Positions 11,501 to 24,511 of a stretch of DNA of 64,000 nucleotides are shown here, in pieces (within the stretch, counting starts at the first letter, position 1; each line of letters begins with the position of its first letter). Under the pieces are notes generated by a model that was given only the letters and a program-made list of their open reading frames with translations, did no database searches and was not told the origin of the DNA. The DNA lies in assembly GCA_963854835.1 (NCBI GenBank), contig OY978525.1:100581388-100645387 (forward strand), given 5' to 3'. Both the position numbers and the translations under genes were made by a program. The DNA comes from Megamerina dolium. Lineage: Eukaryota; Arthropoda; Insecta; Diptera; Megamerinidae.

Positions 11501-13670
11501 TATTACAGCTATAAAACAGCTATAAAATTAATCGAATTAATTCGAATAATAAGAATTTCATTAATCATTAAATTAATTTGTATCAATTAATTATTCGATT
11601 AATAAAAAGCTAGATTAATCACAATAAAATTTTTTGAAATATTTACAAATACAAATATTTTTCCAATACAAAGAGGAAAGATAGCTATATGAATCATAAT
11701 CATAAGTACTATAATACTTATAATTTGATTTCTCACAACTTGTTGATAAACATTATTTAAAATTCATATTGCATATATTACAAAGTACTTCTTTCAATCC
11801 AATTTACTTTATGTACTGTATAAGGTGTAGCAGGTAAAAAATAAATCAGTGCAATTTTTTCTTCAAAATCCTATAACAGTGCAAATTGTATGATCCCGTA
11901 AAATCATTACCAAAAACAACGAAATATGCAATACAATTTCTTTTTAACAATTCTCTTGTTGGTCCTATGAAAAATTCTAAAACAGAATTTCTTATTTAAC
12001 TCATTTACATAAAAAAGTGTACGTGTGTTAGGAGTATGAGTAAAAGTAGGTAAGGCAAAAAAAAAAAACATTACAAAAAAATAAAAATAAAAATAAAATA
12101 ATAAAAAGAAAATCTCTAAAATGCTTTCAGCACCATATGACAGTCATTTTATGTACCTTATATGTTGGGGCACATAAATGTATCCAAAGATGTTGACAAC
12201 AACTAAGAATATGTGTATGAGTTTGTTCACTTTAGCAATAACATTTCATGCGCCTACATAAATATATGCATATATGTGTATATGTGTATGTGTACCATCA
12301 CCAACACACCATTAGAATCATTGCCTTGATATCGCACTCAAGCACACATACTTTCCACAGATTGTTCCTCATACTGTTGAATGTATGACCAATGAATATC
12401 ACAATACTTTTCAAGCAGTTTGGCTTCTACGAACCTACCTACATACTGATATGTAATATAAAAAAAAAACAAAAACAAAATATGTATATAACTATACACA
12501 TAAGTATTATAATACTATAGTAGCATGTGGCACACATAATACCTTTAATAATTTACATTAGAGTGGCCCCAAGCTTTATATATACTCGTGTATGACTTAA
12601 TTGATAAAAGTGCCTTTATTCTATTTTCTACTTTATTTCTATTCCATTATTCTATTTTAAATTGAAGGGGTCAGTTGAAGTTGAAGGGTCAAGTTTAGCA
12701 GATTTATGATAGTGTGTTGAATTATCTGAAATTAATATTTTTCTTCAAAATGCTTCAAATGGTATACTAGTCGTGTGCAATTAATTACGATATTTGAACT
12801 TCACAATTCTCTATATATTTTCAGTTTTTAAATTTACCACATTCTATCCATTTTCAGTTTTCAAAAGTATTTTAAAGGCATTTTAAGCAAAAATAGGTGG
12901 GCGTACTTAATTGAATTCGCGACCCAACATATAAGGATTACTCTACTCTATATATATATACGCACGCATATGCACGCATTGAAATAATTTACATCAGGGA
13001 CAAGGACCAACCAAGTAAATATGACATCTATTTAGCATCGTTCATATATGTACATACGTAATATGACTCTGGTCGTATGCTATATATATATATATACTCA
13101 TATGTATTAGAAATCAGTCGCGTTGGTATTATATTGCAAGAGAAACAGAGAAAAATAAAAGTATATCACAAAAAAGTGTGCATAACGCATGCAATAAACA
13201 TTAAAAGAGCAAGAGAGATATAGAGAGAGTGAGAGAGAGAGAGAGAGAGATTGAATTAGGAATAGAGGAAGAAAGAGAGAGAGAGTGAAAGTAATAAAGT
13301 AGAAGTAATATGAAAAAATATTAAGAGTGTTGGTCTAAGCCGATTTATTTTACCCTGCACACGGAGACAGTTTGAATAGCACAAATCACGTATGGTAGAT
13401 ATATATATATTAAATAGTGGCCGCATTATATCATATTTAGAGAACTAGATGCGGCTTACCGTAAAAAATTAAACAATGAAAATATTACCTTAAAAAAAAA
13501 AGGAAGAAAATTACTGCATAAATCAAAATTTTCGTTTTGTATGGCAAAAATACAAAATAGTGGACTCGAAAATCTAATTTTTGCGAAATTATTCGAAAAA
13601 TTTTAAATTTAATTAATTTGTAAATTAAATATTAAAGAAATTATAACGAATAAATATTTCAACAAATTCC
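11501..13670. other. Interior of long-TIR element, non-coding
   Basis: AT-rich sequence with an A/T homopolymer-rich patch near 12057-12110, TA tracts near 12949 and 13083, and a GA-rich tract at about 13205-13290. No transposase motif seen in any frame. Confidence 0.5.
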
Positions 13671-13773
13671 AAAGCTCATTTATTTAATTGTGTCTACGCC
13701 AGAGTACGTAACGTACACTGCCTGCGTACATCTTTAAATTGTTTGTACGTATTCAAATAGTTGGCAACTCAGT

Positions 13774-16070
13774 TTTTGTTGACGGCCACTCTTCTTCATT
13801 CATTAATTATTATTATTGTTCTCACGCAGCCAGCGATAGTTCACGCGATGAAATTCTCTTTTTTTACGAAGCGTATTTATAATAAAATTTTCCATTTTAT
13901 GATGTGTATTTGGAATAAATAACAAGTGTTAATTTTTCAACTTTAATTAAAATCACTAAGTTTTATTGGTGAACTTCTACAATCTCGCAGCCCTCTCGTA
14001 TCTCACAACCGCAACCTCATCCATCACCAGGCAACCACAATCACCGTAGCAGCTCACCGGTTTCCCGCCCCGTCTATTCAAATTGCTTTACGAAAATGTT
14101 GCTATCGATCGATCAGTTTTCATTTTCAACAAACTAAGCACCTTTTAACCATGTCCTTATATACCCTCATTGATAAATTTCTACCATTGTGACAGGTGGA
14201 CCAGCAATTTTTAATCAACCCAAGAGGTGACGCTGATTAAAAATCAATTTACTTTAATTCTCAACATCTCCGGCAATTGTTGCAATTCGTTACAAGCATC
14301 GTACCAAATGCGATATACCGTCACTATTATGTGCAGGGTGTAGTAAATGAGTGTAAAAGAATGAAAAACAACAAAATCTCATTCCTAAAATTTTAGGCAA
14401 TGCCTGTAACAGCAACAGTATCCAAAACAACATAATGTCCTTAAATAGACATTACAAGAGTATTTGTTATTTTTTTCAAAAATATTTTTCCCTAACCTCT
14501 TCTCTCTCTCTCTCTGCTGATTATGTAGCGGTTCAAAAACCCCATAATTGGTTCTGCTGAATTGCGCAGCGTTTGTTAAATGCAAAATAAAATACAAAAA
14601 TATAAAAAAAAATATAAACGAAAACGAAAACATATAAGAAAAATGGTCACGCATCAAAGGATTGTCATTAAAATTTACATGATATGTACTTATATACTTA
14701 CCCTTTTATACATACACATATGTATATATATGTAAATATATACAATGTTTATGTACTTTACACATATACGAATTTATTTTAAATACTAAATATTTAAATA
14801 CGCATGCAACATGTTCAAATGGAATTATTTTTTTCGCATCGCATTCGTCTAGAAAAGATCTCATCAAAATTGATTAAATTTAAGGTACTCGCACATAGAG
14901 TTTATTAAATTCAACATTTATGCAAATGAAAGGTGTGATTACCGGGTTTTTTTTTTTCTTCACATAAGAGTAATTTACTGATTCAAATAAGTGATATCAT
15001 TTTAACTGCCATTAGAGAGTTAAAATACTGAAGGAAAAATATACATAATTTTTGTATTACAATGGCAATTTTATTTATCAATGATGTTTTTTGTAAAAAA
15101 AAAAATTTAGCTACCTATTTTATGATTTTTATCAAAAACATTGTGTAATTTTTTGTTGTTTTAATAACAAAACAATTTTAAATTCACTTATTTCTTTCAT
15201 TCCCCCTTTAAATGCATCAATATAAATATGGCTTTAATTATAAAAGATTTTCGTACGACCCGTTTATGTTGTTCGTACTCAAGCAATTTGTTAATATGCC
15301 TTATTTATTACACTATTTATTATAATTGATAAGGTAGTCTGTTTGATGCATTATGAAAGCAATATCAATACAAAGCTATTAAAGAACTTTCGAAATATTT
15401 CATTGTCAGGACATTTAAAACATTTCCCTGTGGTCTTTGAAAAAAACTGCTAGGCTTCTGTTACATATGTCACAACTATTATTGTAACATAGTTACTAAG
15501 TATATGTAAATAGCTATTTGTATATAGTTATATATACTACCTCTTTTAGTGATTTTTGTTGTTTTCAAAACCCAAGGCATTTTTGTTGATCTTTCTCCCC
15601 ATTCCGCCCATATAAATGTAGGGTCATTACTTGCCTGCTAAACGCAAGTTTTTGTTGCCGATATAATTTATGAGGGTATTCAAACTTATTAAAACGTCAT
15701 GTCAACATCATATGTCTTTATATGTTTATACATATATTTGTTTGTAGCAAAGTTTTTCTCCATTCCCCCACAAACAACTTGCAGATGTCACAGTAACAGT
15801 AACAGATATAAAGAAAGTTATTTAAATAAATTATGTATATTAGAGTAGACAGATTAGTTAGGAAGTTAAAGCTCTCTTTTTAGGCTTAAACTGAAATTCA
15901 AGGTACTACACATATTAGAGCGGGTTAATGTACATTAGAGCACCGAAATCAAATAGCAAAAAAAAATATAAACTATTGTTAATTCTAAGTAAATTTGCCT
16001 AAGAAACCACTAGCCTAAAACTAATTTTGCCCCATCACAATTTGACAATTAAATATTGCTATCCATATGT
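13774..16070. other. Gene-free stretch with one GC-richer block
   Basis: Mostly AT-rich. The block at about 13980-14100 is markedly richer in C and G than its surroundings, with CACCAGGCAACC and GTTTCCCGCCCCGTC, but shows no long open frame or known element. A CT tract lies at 14502-14516. The open frame at 14385-14657 (-) is low complexity. Nothing else recognised. Confidence 0.5.
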
Positions 16071-16462
16071 GGTTGCCGTAGCTCAGTGGTTAGTGTGTTG
16101 GCCTTCTGATCTGTAGGTCGTGGACTCAATCTCCGGCTGAAGCATAACATAATTTAATAACGAAGAGATTTTTCTTTCGCACGGTACCCACTTGTCGGCA
16201 AGAATAGGCAAGTTTCCCGACAGTAACAATTTACCAAAAATGCTTCTTAAAAGAGCTCTGTGACAAAACTAAATTAATGTGATGGCATAAGGATACTGCC
16301 ATTCGGAACCGGCTAACATAAGTAGGTCCCTTCTAATGTTGTCCAAATTTAACACGCACAACAATATTGGAAGAGAAGCTCGATGGTATCACAATGGGAC
16401 TTTCTGGCCTAAGTGTGTCCTCTCAGAGAGAAGGCAGCCATAATAACATAACGTAACCTAAT
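16071..16462 (+). mobile_element. tRNA-derived SINE, copy 2
   Basis: Same family as the copy at 11145. The head reads TTGCCGTAGCTCAGTGG, box A-like, at about 16073-16089; box B is damaged (GGACTCAATCTCC near 16122). The body matches in order: GATTTTTCTTTCGCACGGT, CTCTGTGACAAAACT, AAGTAGGTCCCTTCTAA and GAGAAGCTC. The 3' part differs from copy 1: it runs through TCTCAGAGAGAAGGCAGCC and ends in a TAACATAACGTAACCTAA-type tail, as in the copy at 24235. This suggests two 3' subtypes of the SINE. Confidence 0.85.
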
Positions 16463-16734
16463 CTTGTTGTCCATACAAAAATAATTTAAACAATGTTTTT
16501 GTATTGATAACGATATTTACACCAGTCGGCGATCAAAAACTAACATTGATGCGACAATTTTTTTTTTAATAAACTTGAATCTCCTAAAGAGCCCCCTAAG
16601 GGATGGAGTTGGAGTTTAATAATGTGTCTATATTCTATAATATCACAAATCAGACAATACAAAACATTTTAATACAATTTAGTTAAATCTATTTTTCATT
16701 GTCGCATTAATGGTTTTTTTTTTTTGACCGAGTA
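16463..16734. other. Short gene-free stretch
   Basis: AT-rich. The segment GAGCCCCCTAAGGGATGGAG at 16578-16597 resembles the core of the degenerate array at 45050-47460 and may be a stray unit of it. Confidence 0.35.
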
Positions 16735-17250
16735 GTCGAATTGCGGTGAGCCGACGCAAATGGTGGCCAAGCCAGAATTGACGATCAGGAATATTTTGCT
16801 ATGTGGTTGATGGGATTGGCAGGGAATCATCTACTATGAGCTCCTCTCCTACGGAAAAATTCTTAATTAGGACCTGCACCGTCAACAATTGGACCATCTG
16901 AAGGAAGCAATCGCCCAGAAGCGGCCAGTAGGAGAGGAATTGTGTTCCATAAGGACAACGCCAGGCCACACGTCTCGATACTGATACGTCTCTGACTCGC
17001 CAGAAGTTCCAGGAGCTTAGTTGGGAGGTTCTTATACATCCATCTTATAATCCGGATCTGGCAGCAAGTGATTACTACCTGTTCCTGTCTATGGCGAATG
17101 ATTATGCTGGTGAAAAATTCGCTTCAAGAGAATCTTGTGAAAATCGACGTTTTTTTGCCAGTTTTTTGCCATAGGGGCGAGGTTTTCTATGAGAGTGGCA
17201 AAATAAAGGATTTCTTTTCACTAGATCGTATGTAATGTTATTACAATATT
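16735..17250 (+). pseudogene. mariner transposase relic, 5'-truncated
   Basis: Degraded C-terminal half of a mariner (DD34D) transposase on the plus strand. It is closely similar to the copy at 25035-26115. Pieces in order resemble QAKPELTIRNILLCG, QLDHLKEAIAQKRPV, a second catalytic Asp region FHKDNARPHVS and the third-Asp region PSYNPDLAASDYYLF, followed by SMANDYAGEKFASRES. Small insertions and deletions throw it through several frames, for example a short insertion before the DSPEVPGA-like stretch near 16985. The right end GGATTTCTTTTCACTAGATC (17209-17228) matches the right end of the 25-kb copy. It is a relic with no coding capacity. Confidence 0.8.
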
Positions 17251-17259
17251 TATTACAAT

Positions 17260-18785
17260 ATTTTTACTTATTGACTTTTTGAATGATGTCCAAATTAAAT
17301 ACGGTTTATGGAACTCTCAGTGTTGATTATGTAAACATTCAATGTATAGCGAGGGAAAAATTAATGTCACAGAAGCCTAAAATTTCCAATCTTGATAAGA
17401 ACGACGCTCTTTATTTCATAACATCTTCGTAAAAAATTATCAATTTTTTTAGCCTTGCTAGAAAACGGATATTAAGGTCAAAGCACCATGAATTAAGACA
17501 TGTTTATTTTGCTTTGGCGTTTGTTGGTTACTTAACTCATTACTCCCACGATATTAAATATATAACAAGAATAACTAAAACATATTCACATATATGTATG
17601 TACGTGTCAAGAATTTCATCATAAAATCAATTATTATAATAATAAAAAAAAAGCATAATAATAATAATAACAATAATAACTATAGCAATAAACACATACC
17701 TTACAAAAATCATGATCGCACAGAGTACAATAGCAACATTAATAAAACAATAAACAAGCAATTTAGAAAAATAATAATCATTAAATGAAGCTGCAAAAAG
17801 AAACGAACAAATGAAATGAAATATAAAGAATGAATATTAAAGTTGGCAAAAGTTTATTCTGTTAAGTTTTTTGAGCATACGCACAATCTTATTCACCTTT
17901 ATGCATACATGTATAAAAAATATACTACTACACATATATGTATGGAAATCAAATGAACATTCCCATCAGCCTACAATCTATTGCCGGCAAAAACTCGTAA
18001 TACTGCATATTAGAAATAACTACAGTGAAGCAATAAGCAAATGGAATTGAGTAAAGAAATATACCATATGATATAAAACAAAATTTAAAATTAGATTACA
18101 ATATAATAAAGTCGTAGAAGAAATGAACTCAAACCTAATTAAAAATATCAGCGACTTCATTTGCATTCGTTTCCAAATATGATCGTAACAAATGATTAAA
18201 AATTTCATTGACTAATCTGAAGACAAATTAATTACACATACAAGTGAACAAAGAAGGAACTTATCGAATGATGCCAAAGTACAAAATTTTGCAAGAGATC
18301 ATAGAACATGTTGAAGATGAAGTTTTGAATTGAACAGCCAACGACATTAACTAACGAAAAACATGTCAAGGTAATCAGGATTAGATGTTCAAAAATCTTC
18401 CATTGGCAATGAGAGATTTTGTTAACATCACCGAAATATCGTTAGTGTCCAATTCAATCGTTGAATTGACTGAGCCTTAGACGAGTCTCTTTACAATTGA
18501 TTCAAACAACAGTCCATTAGTTAATGTTAAAATTTAAATATCGTGGACACAATATTCATCTGAATTATCAACATTTAACCTCTGACTATTTAACGAATTA
18601 AAAATACAACTTTGGAGACACTTCATCCACTCCACTCGAATCCAACGAAGATAATCAATATGAATCGGTGTGTGATTTGATGGCCAATCGGGAAGAGGAC
18701 TATGTGGATAGATTATTCGGAGACTGAAAAATACATTAACATAAATACATGTATTACATTTGGAAGGGCTTACTTTTAAGGCCAT
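17260..18785. other. Gene-free AT-rich stretch
   Basis: AAT/AAC-rich sequence near 17590-17790 gives a low-complexity Asn/Ile frame that is not a gene. 18240-18780 is less repetitive and has a short minus-strand frame (18534-18785) without recognisable family. No element identified. Confidence 0.45.
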
Positions 18786-18789
18786 TATT

Positions 18790-19720
18790 TTTATTAGTCA
18801 AAAGTTTGTGATTTAATTAAAATTCGCAGAAATATTGGTGTCTAGTATAAAATGGGAAATGGAAATTAAATCGAGTTTGTTTTCTGTTCTAAAAATAAAA
18901 AAAATAAAATTTTTGACAGCATCTTCGAATTTGTTTTTTTTTCCTACCAGAAAGTTGTGCAAATTCCGAAATAAATGGTAGTCGATGGGTTGCAAGGTCG
19001 GGTGAATATGGTGGGTGACGAAGAGTTTCCAAATCCAACTCCTGTAGCTTTGTCACAGTCATTGCATTGGAGTTGATCGGTTGACCAATCTCGACTGTTT
19101 AATCACAAAATTCTGCCGATTTCATATAGCTGTGATGGATTACACCACCTTCTTCTGGTGGATGTTTCGTTTCGGGCAGTGGTTCGATGCTTCATCTTGA
19201 TCCAACCACTACAATGAAAGCTTGAGATTGTCGAAAAAGATCCATTTCTCATTACACGTAACAATTTGATTCAAAAATGGTTCGATTTTGTTGCGAGCAC
19301 GGAACGAAAGACAAGCTTCGAGGCAATAGCGTTTTTGGTCATCGTTCAATTCGTGTGGTATCCTCTTGTCCAGCTTTTTCATCTTGCCGATTGGAGCCTA
19401 CTGGATTAGTATTGCTTGCTTGAACATCTCAAACATCAACAATAAATCGTATGCACTTTGGATCGGATTCGATTCGATTATACCTCTCAGCACGTCGTTA
19501 TCCACCCTCGTTTCAGGTCGTCCACTTGGTTCATTAGTCAGATCGAAGTCAACGGAACGGAACTTCACACACCAATGGGATACTGTCTGCTTTGAAGTGA
19601 TTTCAGTGCCAACCACAGCGTTAATATTCCGAGCTGTTTACACCGCTTTTACTCCTCGGTGGAACTATTACTTTATCAAAATAGGAATTTCGCTTGCATT
19701 TGCATTGTCACACTGAAATC
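18790..19720 (-). pseudogene. mariner (DD34D-type) transposase relic
   Basis: Degenerate mariner read on the minus strand. The N-terminal part (19616-19398) includes KQTVSHWCVKFRSVDFDLTN, GRPETRVDNDVLRGIIESN and PIQSAYDLLLMF, which are typical of the mariner helix-turn-helix and linker. Further on come RIPHELNDDQ-like sequence, EACLSFRARNKIEPFLNQIV, the first-Asp region changed to CNEKWIFFDN, WLDQDEASNHCPKRNIHQKK, and near 18990-18900 QPIDYHLFRNLHNFLVGKK around the third Asp. Multiple stops and frameshifts interrupt it. It belongs to a different mariner lineage from the copies at 16735 and 25035, judged by sequence. Ends not resolved. Confidence 0.85.
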
Positions 19721-19724
19721 AAAA

Positions 19725-22420
19725 TAAAGAAAATTGTTTCCAATATTTTTATCTTGGGCTGCTACCGATTGGGAAGCGATTCTATATTTTATGCAGACCT
19801 AACTTACCCTCAATCGGTTGGGCACTAAAATTGGTTTGTTGGATTTGTCTACCGATTTCAGAATTTTCTTCGATCTTACAGCTATTCTAAGAGAGTAATT
19901 GAATACTACCGATCCCAATTGATCTGATCTCGATCATGCTGCAAAGAGGAAAGAATTTTATAGAAAATTCACGATTCCTAAGGAATTTCAAACACATGAG
20001 ACTGTGTAGAGTTTGTCATTTTTTCTTTTCCAATGGCATCAGTGGTGTTAAATCGTTTAATTTTTTTATTTTTACTTTTTTTTTTTGTAACAAATTGATT
20101 TTACTGAACGGAAATAGTGATTTTCCTATTTTTCTATTTTTTTTTTTGCGTTGCAGGTGTATATACTCATTTTTTTTTTGGAATTGCATATAATACAGGA
20201 AATATATGGAGGTTAGTATATTAAAACGAGATTTTTGTATATATATATATGTATAAAATTTACTCGTATACGAGATTGTTAACAATATGAAATATGATAC
20301 GTACGCATACGTAGTTATTTATTTTTAACTACCTATACTCACTCATACATTGCATATAAGCTCATACGTGCATAAGGCAATATAAGCCTTGACAATTTGA
20401 TTTTATACACGTGATATAATATCATATAGATTTAAATTTTAATATGTATATGTATGTATAAATATAGAACCGTTCATATCTGTACGTACGTATACATTAA
20501 TATTTGTATGTGCTTTAGGAGATGTGATATTTAAAAATAAAAGGGAAAAAATGTAGATATTTACTTTTATTTATTTGTTGGTATCATATCGTTTTTTTTT
20601 TTTTATATATTTTTGTTTTTTTTTTTGCAATCTAACATATTCATATGTATATATAGTAATATGTTCGCATATGAGCGTATATTTATTATATATTTGAAAT
20701 TAGATATGTACTCATATGTATGTGATATCATACAATTTTATTGCATTCATTTCATGTATTATGAGATTTTTATTTCCGTTCTTTATTATTATTATTATTT
20801 TTTTTTTTGTTGCCTCCTCCACATATTCTTATTTTTCATTTTTTATCTTTTCCACGTCGCAATTTTCATTGTCGTTGTCGCCCTCATTTTACAAGTACGT
20901 ACGTACTTCTAATAATCCAACCTCAACAGGAAGTATTGACTGTGTCTCAATGTGTATACATAAGTCTATATATCTCCATATGTATATGTATGTATATAAG
21001 TATATAAATATACGTATATATAGATACATATGTATAAAAATTTGTTGACGTATTTATTATACTTGTTGCTTTTCTTTGAATTTGCATTTTTTTATGATAT
21101 CCTCTCTTAAGAATTTCCTGTTTTTTTTTCTCTCTTTTATTTGTGGACTTTTTATACATTTCGATATATTTCAACTTTTTCTTTTTGTCATGTTCACTTT
21201 CGTATTATAAGTAAGTCAAAAAGGATATGTGATGAATTTATATAGTATATATATTACAGTATTACAGTGCTGTACGAAAATACGATTTTCAAAGAATATG
21301 ATATCAACAACCAAATAAATAGAGATTAAAAGATAAACTAATGTTGGGTCTTCATTCTAGTCGATAAAAGAAATAATATATAATAAATTATTCGAAAGTT
21401 AATAAATGCATCGAATAATTGAAAAAATAGGAAAATATATCGAATTCGAATACATTCGAATATATTTGGTATATTCAAATACAAGCAATCATCTTCATTT
21501 TGACTTCGAACTAAGGGATACAAGAGCTCTTATCGTTTCCTACTTACTCGTAATCGAAGACAGTAATGACTCATTATTTCATTATGTACAGAAAAACTGA
21601 AGTAATATTAAAAAAAAGATGAATACTATCAAATATTCAAAAAGTCATACTCGTGCAGTAGTAAGTCTAATACACATGTGTATTCGAGTAGGGAGTATAT
21701 CACATATAAATATGTGAATGTGAATATTTTAATAGGTTTTTTTTTTTTGGATATGCAAATACCCATTAATAGCATATTTATGTCAATATTTATATTGTAA
21801 CAATATTTTCATATTTTTTTTTTTTCTGCTTCTGCTTTTTATTATTATTTGCAATTATGCGCAAGATGATTTCACAAAAGATTTGTATTCGAATTGGAGA
21901 AAATTTATTTAACAATAGAATATATTTAAGAAATCTTTATGGGACCAACTAACTCATTAGCATTTTTTTCAGAAATATAAAGAATTGTTTACTTATCATT
22001 GGCAAGTAATTGGCAATTCTTATTACATTGTCAAATCAAAGGACAAAAATAATATCTAAATGATATTAAAATTAAATATGAAGTCGATTTTCGATTATTG
22101 ACAAAGTTGATAACTTTAGCATAAAATTAACATAATTTTCATGATTTCGAATAATTTTTATTCGTAAAGAATTATTTTTTAATATTTGCAATATTTATCA
22201 ATTGATATTTTTGTCAAATTCCAATAAAGAAAATACACTTAAGCTTCTACAATTCAAAAGAACAAAGATTCTAGATTTTCTAACGAAAAATTAATTAATA
22301 TTCATTTTTCTAATTTTCAATTTAAAAAAAATAACACAACATTTTTAGCTTTCAATTCTTGATAAAAACAAATAAAAAATAAATAATTTCAACTAATTAC
22401 ACAAATACAATGACCATATC
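19725..22420. other. Gene-free AT-rich stretch with T-runs
   Basis: Very AT-rich, with many T homopolymers (for example 20080-20088, 20590-20604, 21817-21826) and alternating TATGTATA motifs. Open frames here are Phe/Tyr/Ile-rich low-complexity translations in both directions. No gene or element recognised. Confidence 0.5.
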
Positions 22421-22424
22421 TACA

Positions 22425-22945
22425 CCATTTGCAATTGTAAATGAGAAAGGGTCAATTGTAAATGCTAAAACATCAATTTAAAATGAGAATAGTCAATTGT
22501 AATTCAGAAAACTACAACTGAAAATAAGAATAGTTAATTGTAATTAAGATGAGTCATTTTAAAATGTGAACGCGTCAATCAATAATGAGAAAGCGTCAAT
22601 TGAAAAAAAGTATAGTCAATTGTAATTCAGAAAACTACAATTGACAATAAGAATAGTCAATTGAAAATAGGAAAGCGTCAAATGAAAATGGGAAATGATC
22701 AAACCCACTTGTAAATAGGTCAAATATAGTGGAGCTGCGACTTCAGTATTAATGTGGAAAAGTTCGTGGATGATGCAAAGGCCACTATTACCTGAAGAGA
22801 CTGCGTAGGAGTATTTCAATTATGTCAAAAATATGTTATAAAAATAAGTTTCTCAATTTCATTTGATGCTTTCTCATTTACAACTGACTATTCTCATTTT
22901 CAATTTACGCTTTCGTTTTTACAATTGACGTTTTCGATTTTATAT
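22425..22945. repeat. Foldback-like inverted arrays of 20-21 bp units
   Basis: The left arm at about 22430-22695 is a run of some thirteen degenerate 20-21 bp units of the form TCAATTGTAAATGAGAAAGCG, including TCAATTGTAATTCAGAAAAC twice. After about 170 bp of unrelated sequence, the right arm (about 22858-22940) holds around four units of the same type in opposite orientation, such as CTCATTTACAACTGACTATT. Inverted arms built from short tandem repeats are the hallmark of foldback elements. The arms are unequal and the family is not identified. The short minus-strand frame over the loop is not called as a gene. Confidence 0.65.
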
Positions 22946-24234
22946 GCGGAAAGATGTAGTGCATGGCAATAAGTACTTGGTCAAATCTGAATCACTTTAT
23001 CACCATATGTAGGTATTTAGAATATAAAAATGCATATTGTAAAAAAAGTAATAATTCTAAAATATGAACTAATATTTTTTTTTTCTTCATTTACAACTGT
23101 CATTTATATGATGCTTGCATGTTTCTGATTATCTTAATTCACTAATTTATTATATTTTTTATAAATTAGGTGCTTTTCTTATTTTCACTAAGCATAATTT
23201 AGATAAATAAATCTGTGAAATATATAAAACAGAAAAAAAATAACTAAAAACAAGAAAGATAACAATTCTAATATAGTGCCAAGAAAAAATTTCGCATATA
23301 AATGACCATTATAATATGTACTCCAAATATAAACAAGTACCAACTACTTGTACAAAAGTATCTATTCGAATACATACATAATTATGAGGGTTTGGTGTAC
23401 TCGCATGTATAAAACGAAGCATTATACATATACAATACTATATAGACAGATTGAATCTCTCATCTTGTCTCTGTTAAACGATATACACATATAATAAGTA
23501 TATATTTTTTCAAGTTCAAATGTCTTCAAAGTTCAAAAATATCATTACACCCACATACGAAAATAAATAAAGGTTACATACGTATTTTATTATATATCGT
23601 ACATATATATATGAATGAACAACAAAAAAACTGCTCATTTTATGTATGTAATTTTTTTGTCCTCTGTGATTTTTCTTACGAATTTATGTGTAAGTATATG
23701 TGAATGTCTTTTTGTCTATTTTCATTTTATTATGATTATTTCTGTCACTGTCATTGACGTCGATATATCGTTTTATCTGTTCATTGTTATTATTTGTTGA
23801 TGAAATGGGACACTTTATTACATAGATATATTTTTATTTATGAAATTATATAGACACAGCAAATATTCGTTTCATAACACATAAAATATGGATGAGAAAT
23901 TTGAGGGATCGCCCATAGTTACGACAGGCTCACCGCGGATATTACGTGTATTACGCGTTATACGTATTCGTGGTATAAAAAATACTCTTATATAACATTA
24001 TTAGGAAGTATGAGTACTAGGTTCAAAAGGAATATTACAATATATGTCATTTCGGCTGCCATGTGCACTTTAATGTCTCAGTACGACTAGAACTGATATT
24101 AATAAAATCGCACATAAATATTCCTTATTGGTCCATAGAGTCTAATTGTTGAAGCTAAGTATCATCGCCAAAAGTTTAATTTGTGTTCAGAATGCATAAA
24201 TAAAAAAATAAATAATTTTTCTTAATCATTTTGT
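22946..24234. other. Gene-free AT-rich stretch
   Basis: No recognised element. 23890-24130 is slightly less AT-rich, with short CG-containing runs around 23930-23960, but has no usable open frame. Confidence 0.45.
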
Positions 24235-24511
24235 GGGTGCCGTGGCTCAGTGGTAGCGCGTTGGCCTTCTAATCCGTAGGTTGTGGGTTCAATCCCCGAC
24301 TGATGCAACTTTTATATCGAAAAGATTTTTCTTTCGAACGGTGCAAACCTGCTTCTCAGTGACAAAGCTCAGAGAAAGTGATGTCACAAGGGTTCTGCCA
24401 TTCAAAACCGGCTAATATAAGTCGATCCCTTCTAATACTGTCCTCAGTGGTAGCTGCCCGAATAAAGAGAGGCAGGCACGAGTCGAGAGAACTGACCTAA
24501 CCTAACCTAGG
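24235..24511 (+). mobile_element. tRNA-derived SINE, copy 3
   Basis: The best-preserved head of the SINE family in this window. The box A-like TGGCTCAGTGG lies at 24243-24253 and box B-like GGTTCAATCCC at 24286-24296. The anticodon-like loop CCTTCTAAT again points to TCT. The body is shortened: after GATTTTTCTTTCGAACGGTG it jumps to CTCAGTGACAAAGCTCAG, continues to CGATCCCTTCTAATACTGTC, then ends with GAGAGGCAGGC and a CCTAACCTAACCTAGG tail at 24496-24511. The tail is interrupted by the nested insertion at 24512. Confidence 0.87.

Larger units (their letters stand above)
10908..13773. mobile_element. Non-coding element with about 100-bp terminal inverted repeats
   Basis: The sequence at 10908-11026 reappears inverted at 13671-13773. 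Shared blocks in the same order are: an end ACTGGGGTTGCCAACT versus ACTGAGTTGCCAACT; TGAA; CAGTG followed by CG; the exact 15-mer TCTGGCGTAGACACA (10991-11005; inverted at 13689-13703); and AGCTTT. Small indels make the arms 119 and 103 bp. The interior has no transposase-like frame and carries a SINE at 11145-11500, a GA tract and AT-rich DNA. I infer a non-autonomous DNA transposon of about 2.9 kb; the family is unknown. The target duplication is unclear. Confidence 0.65.
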
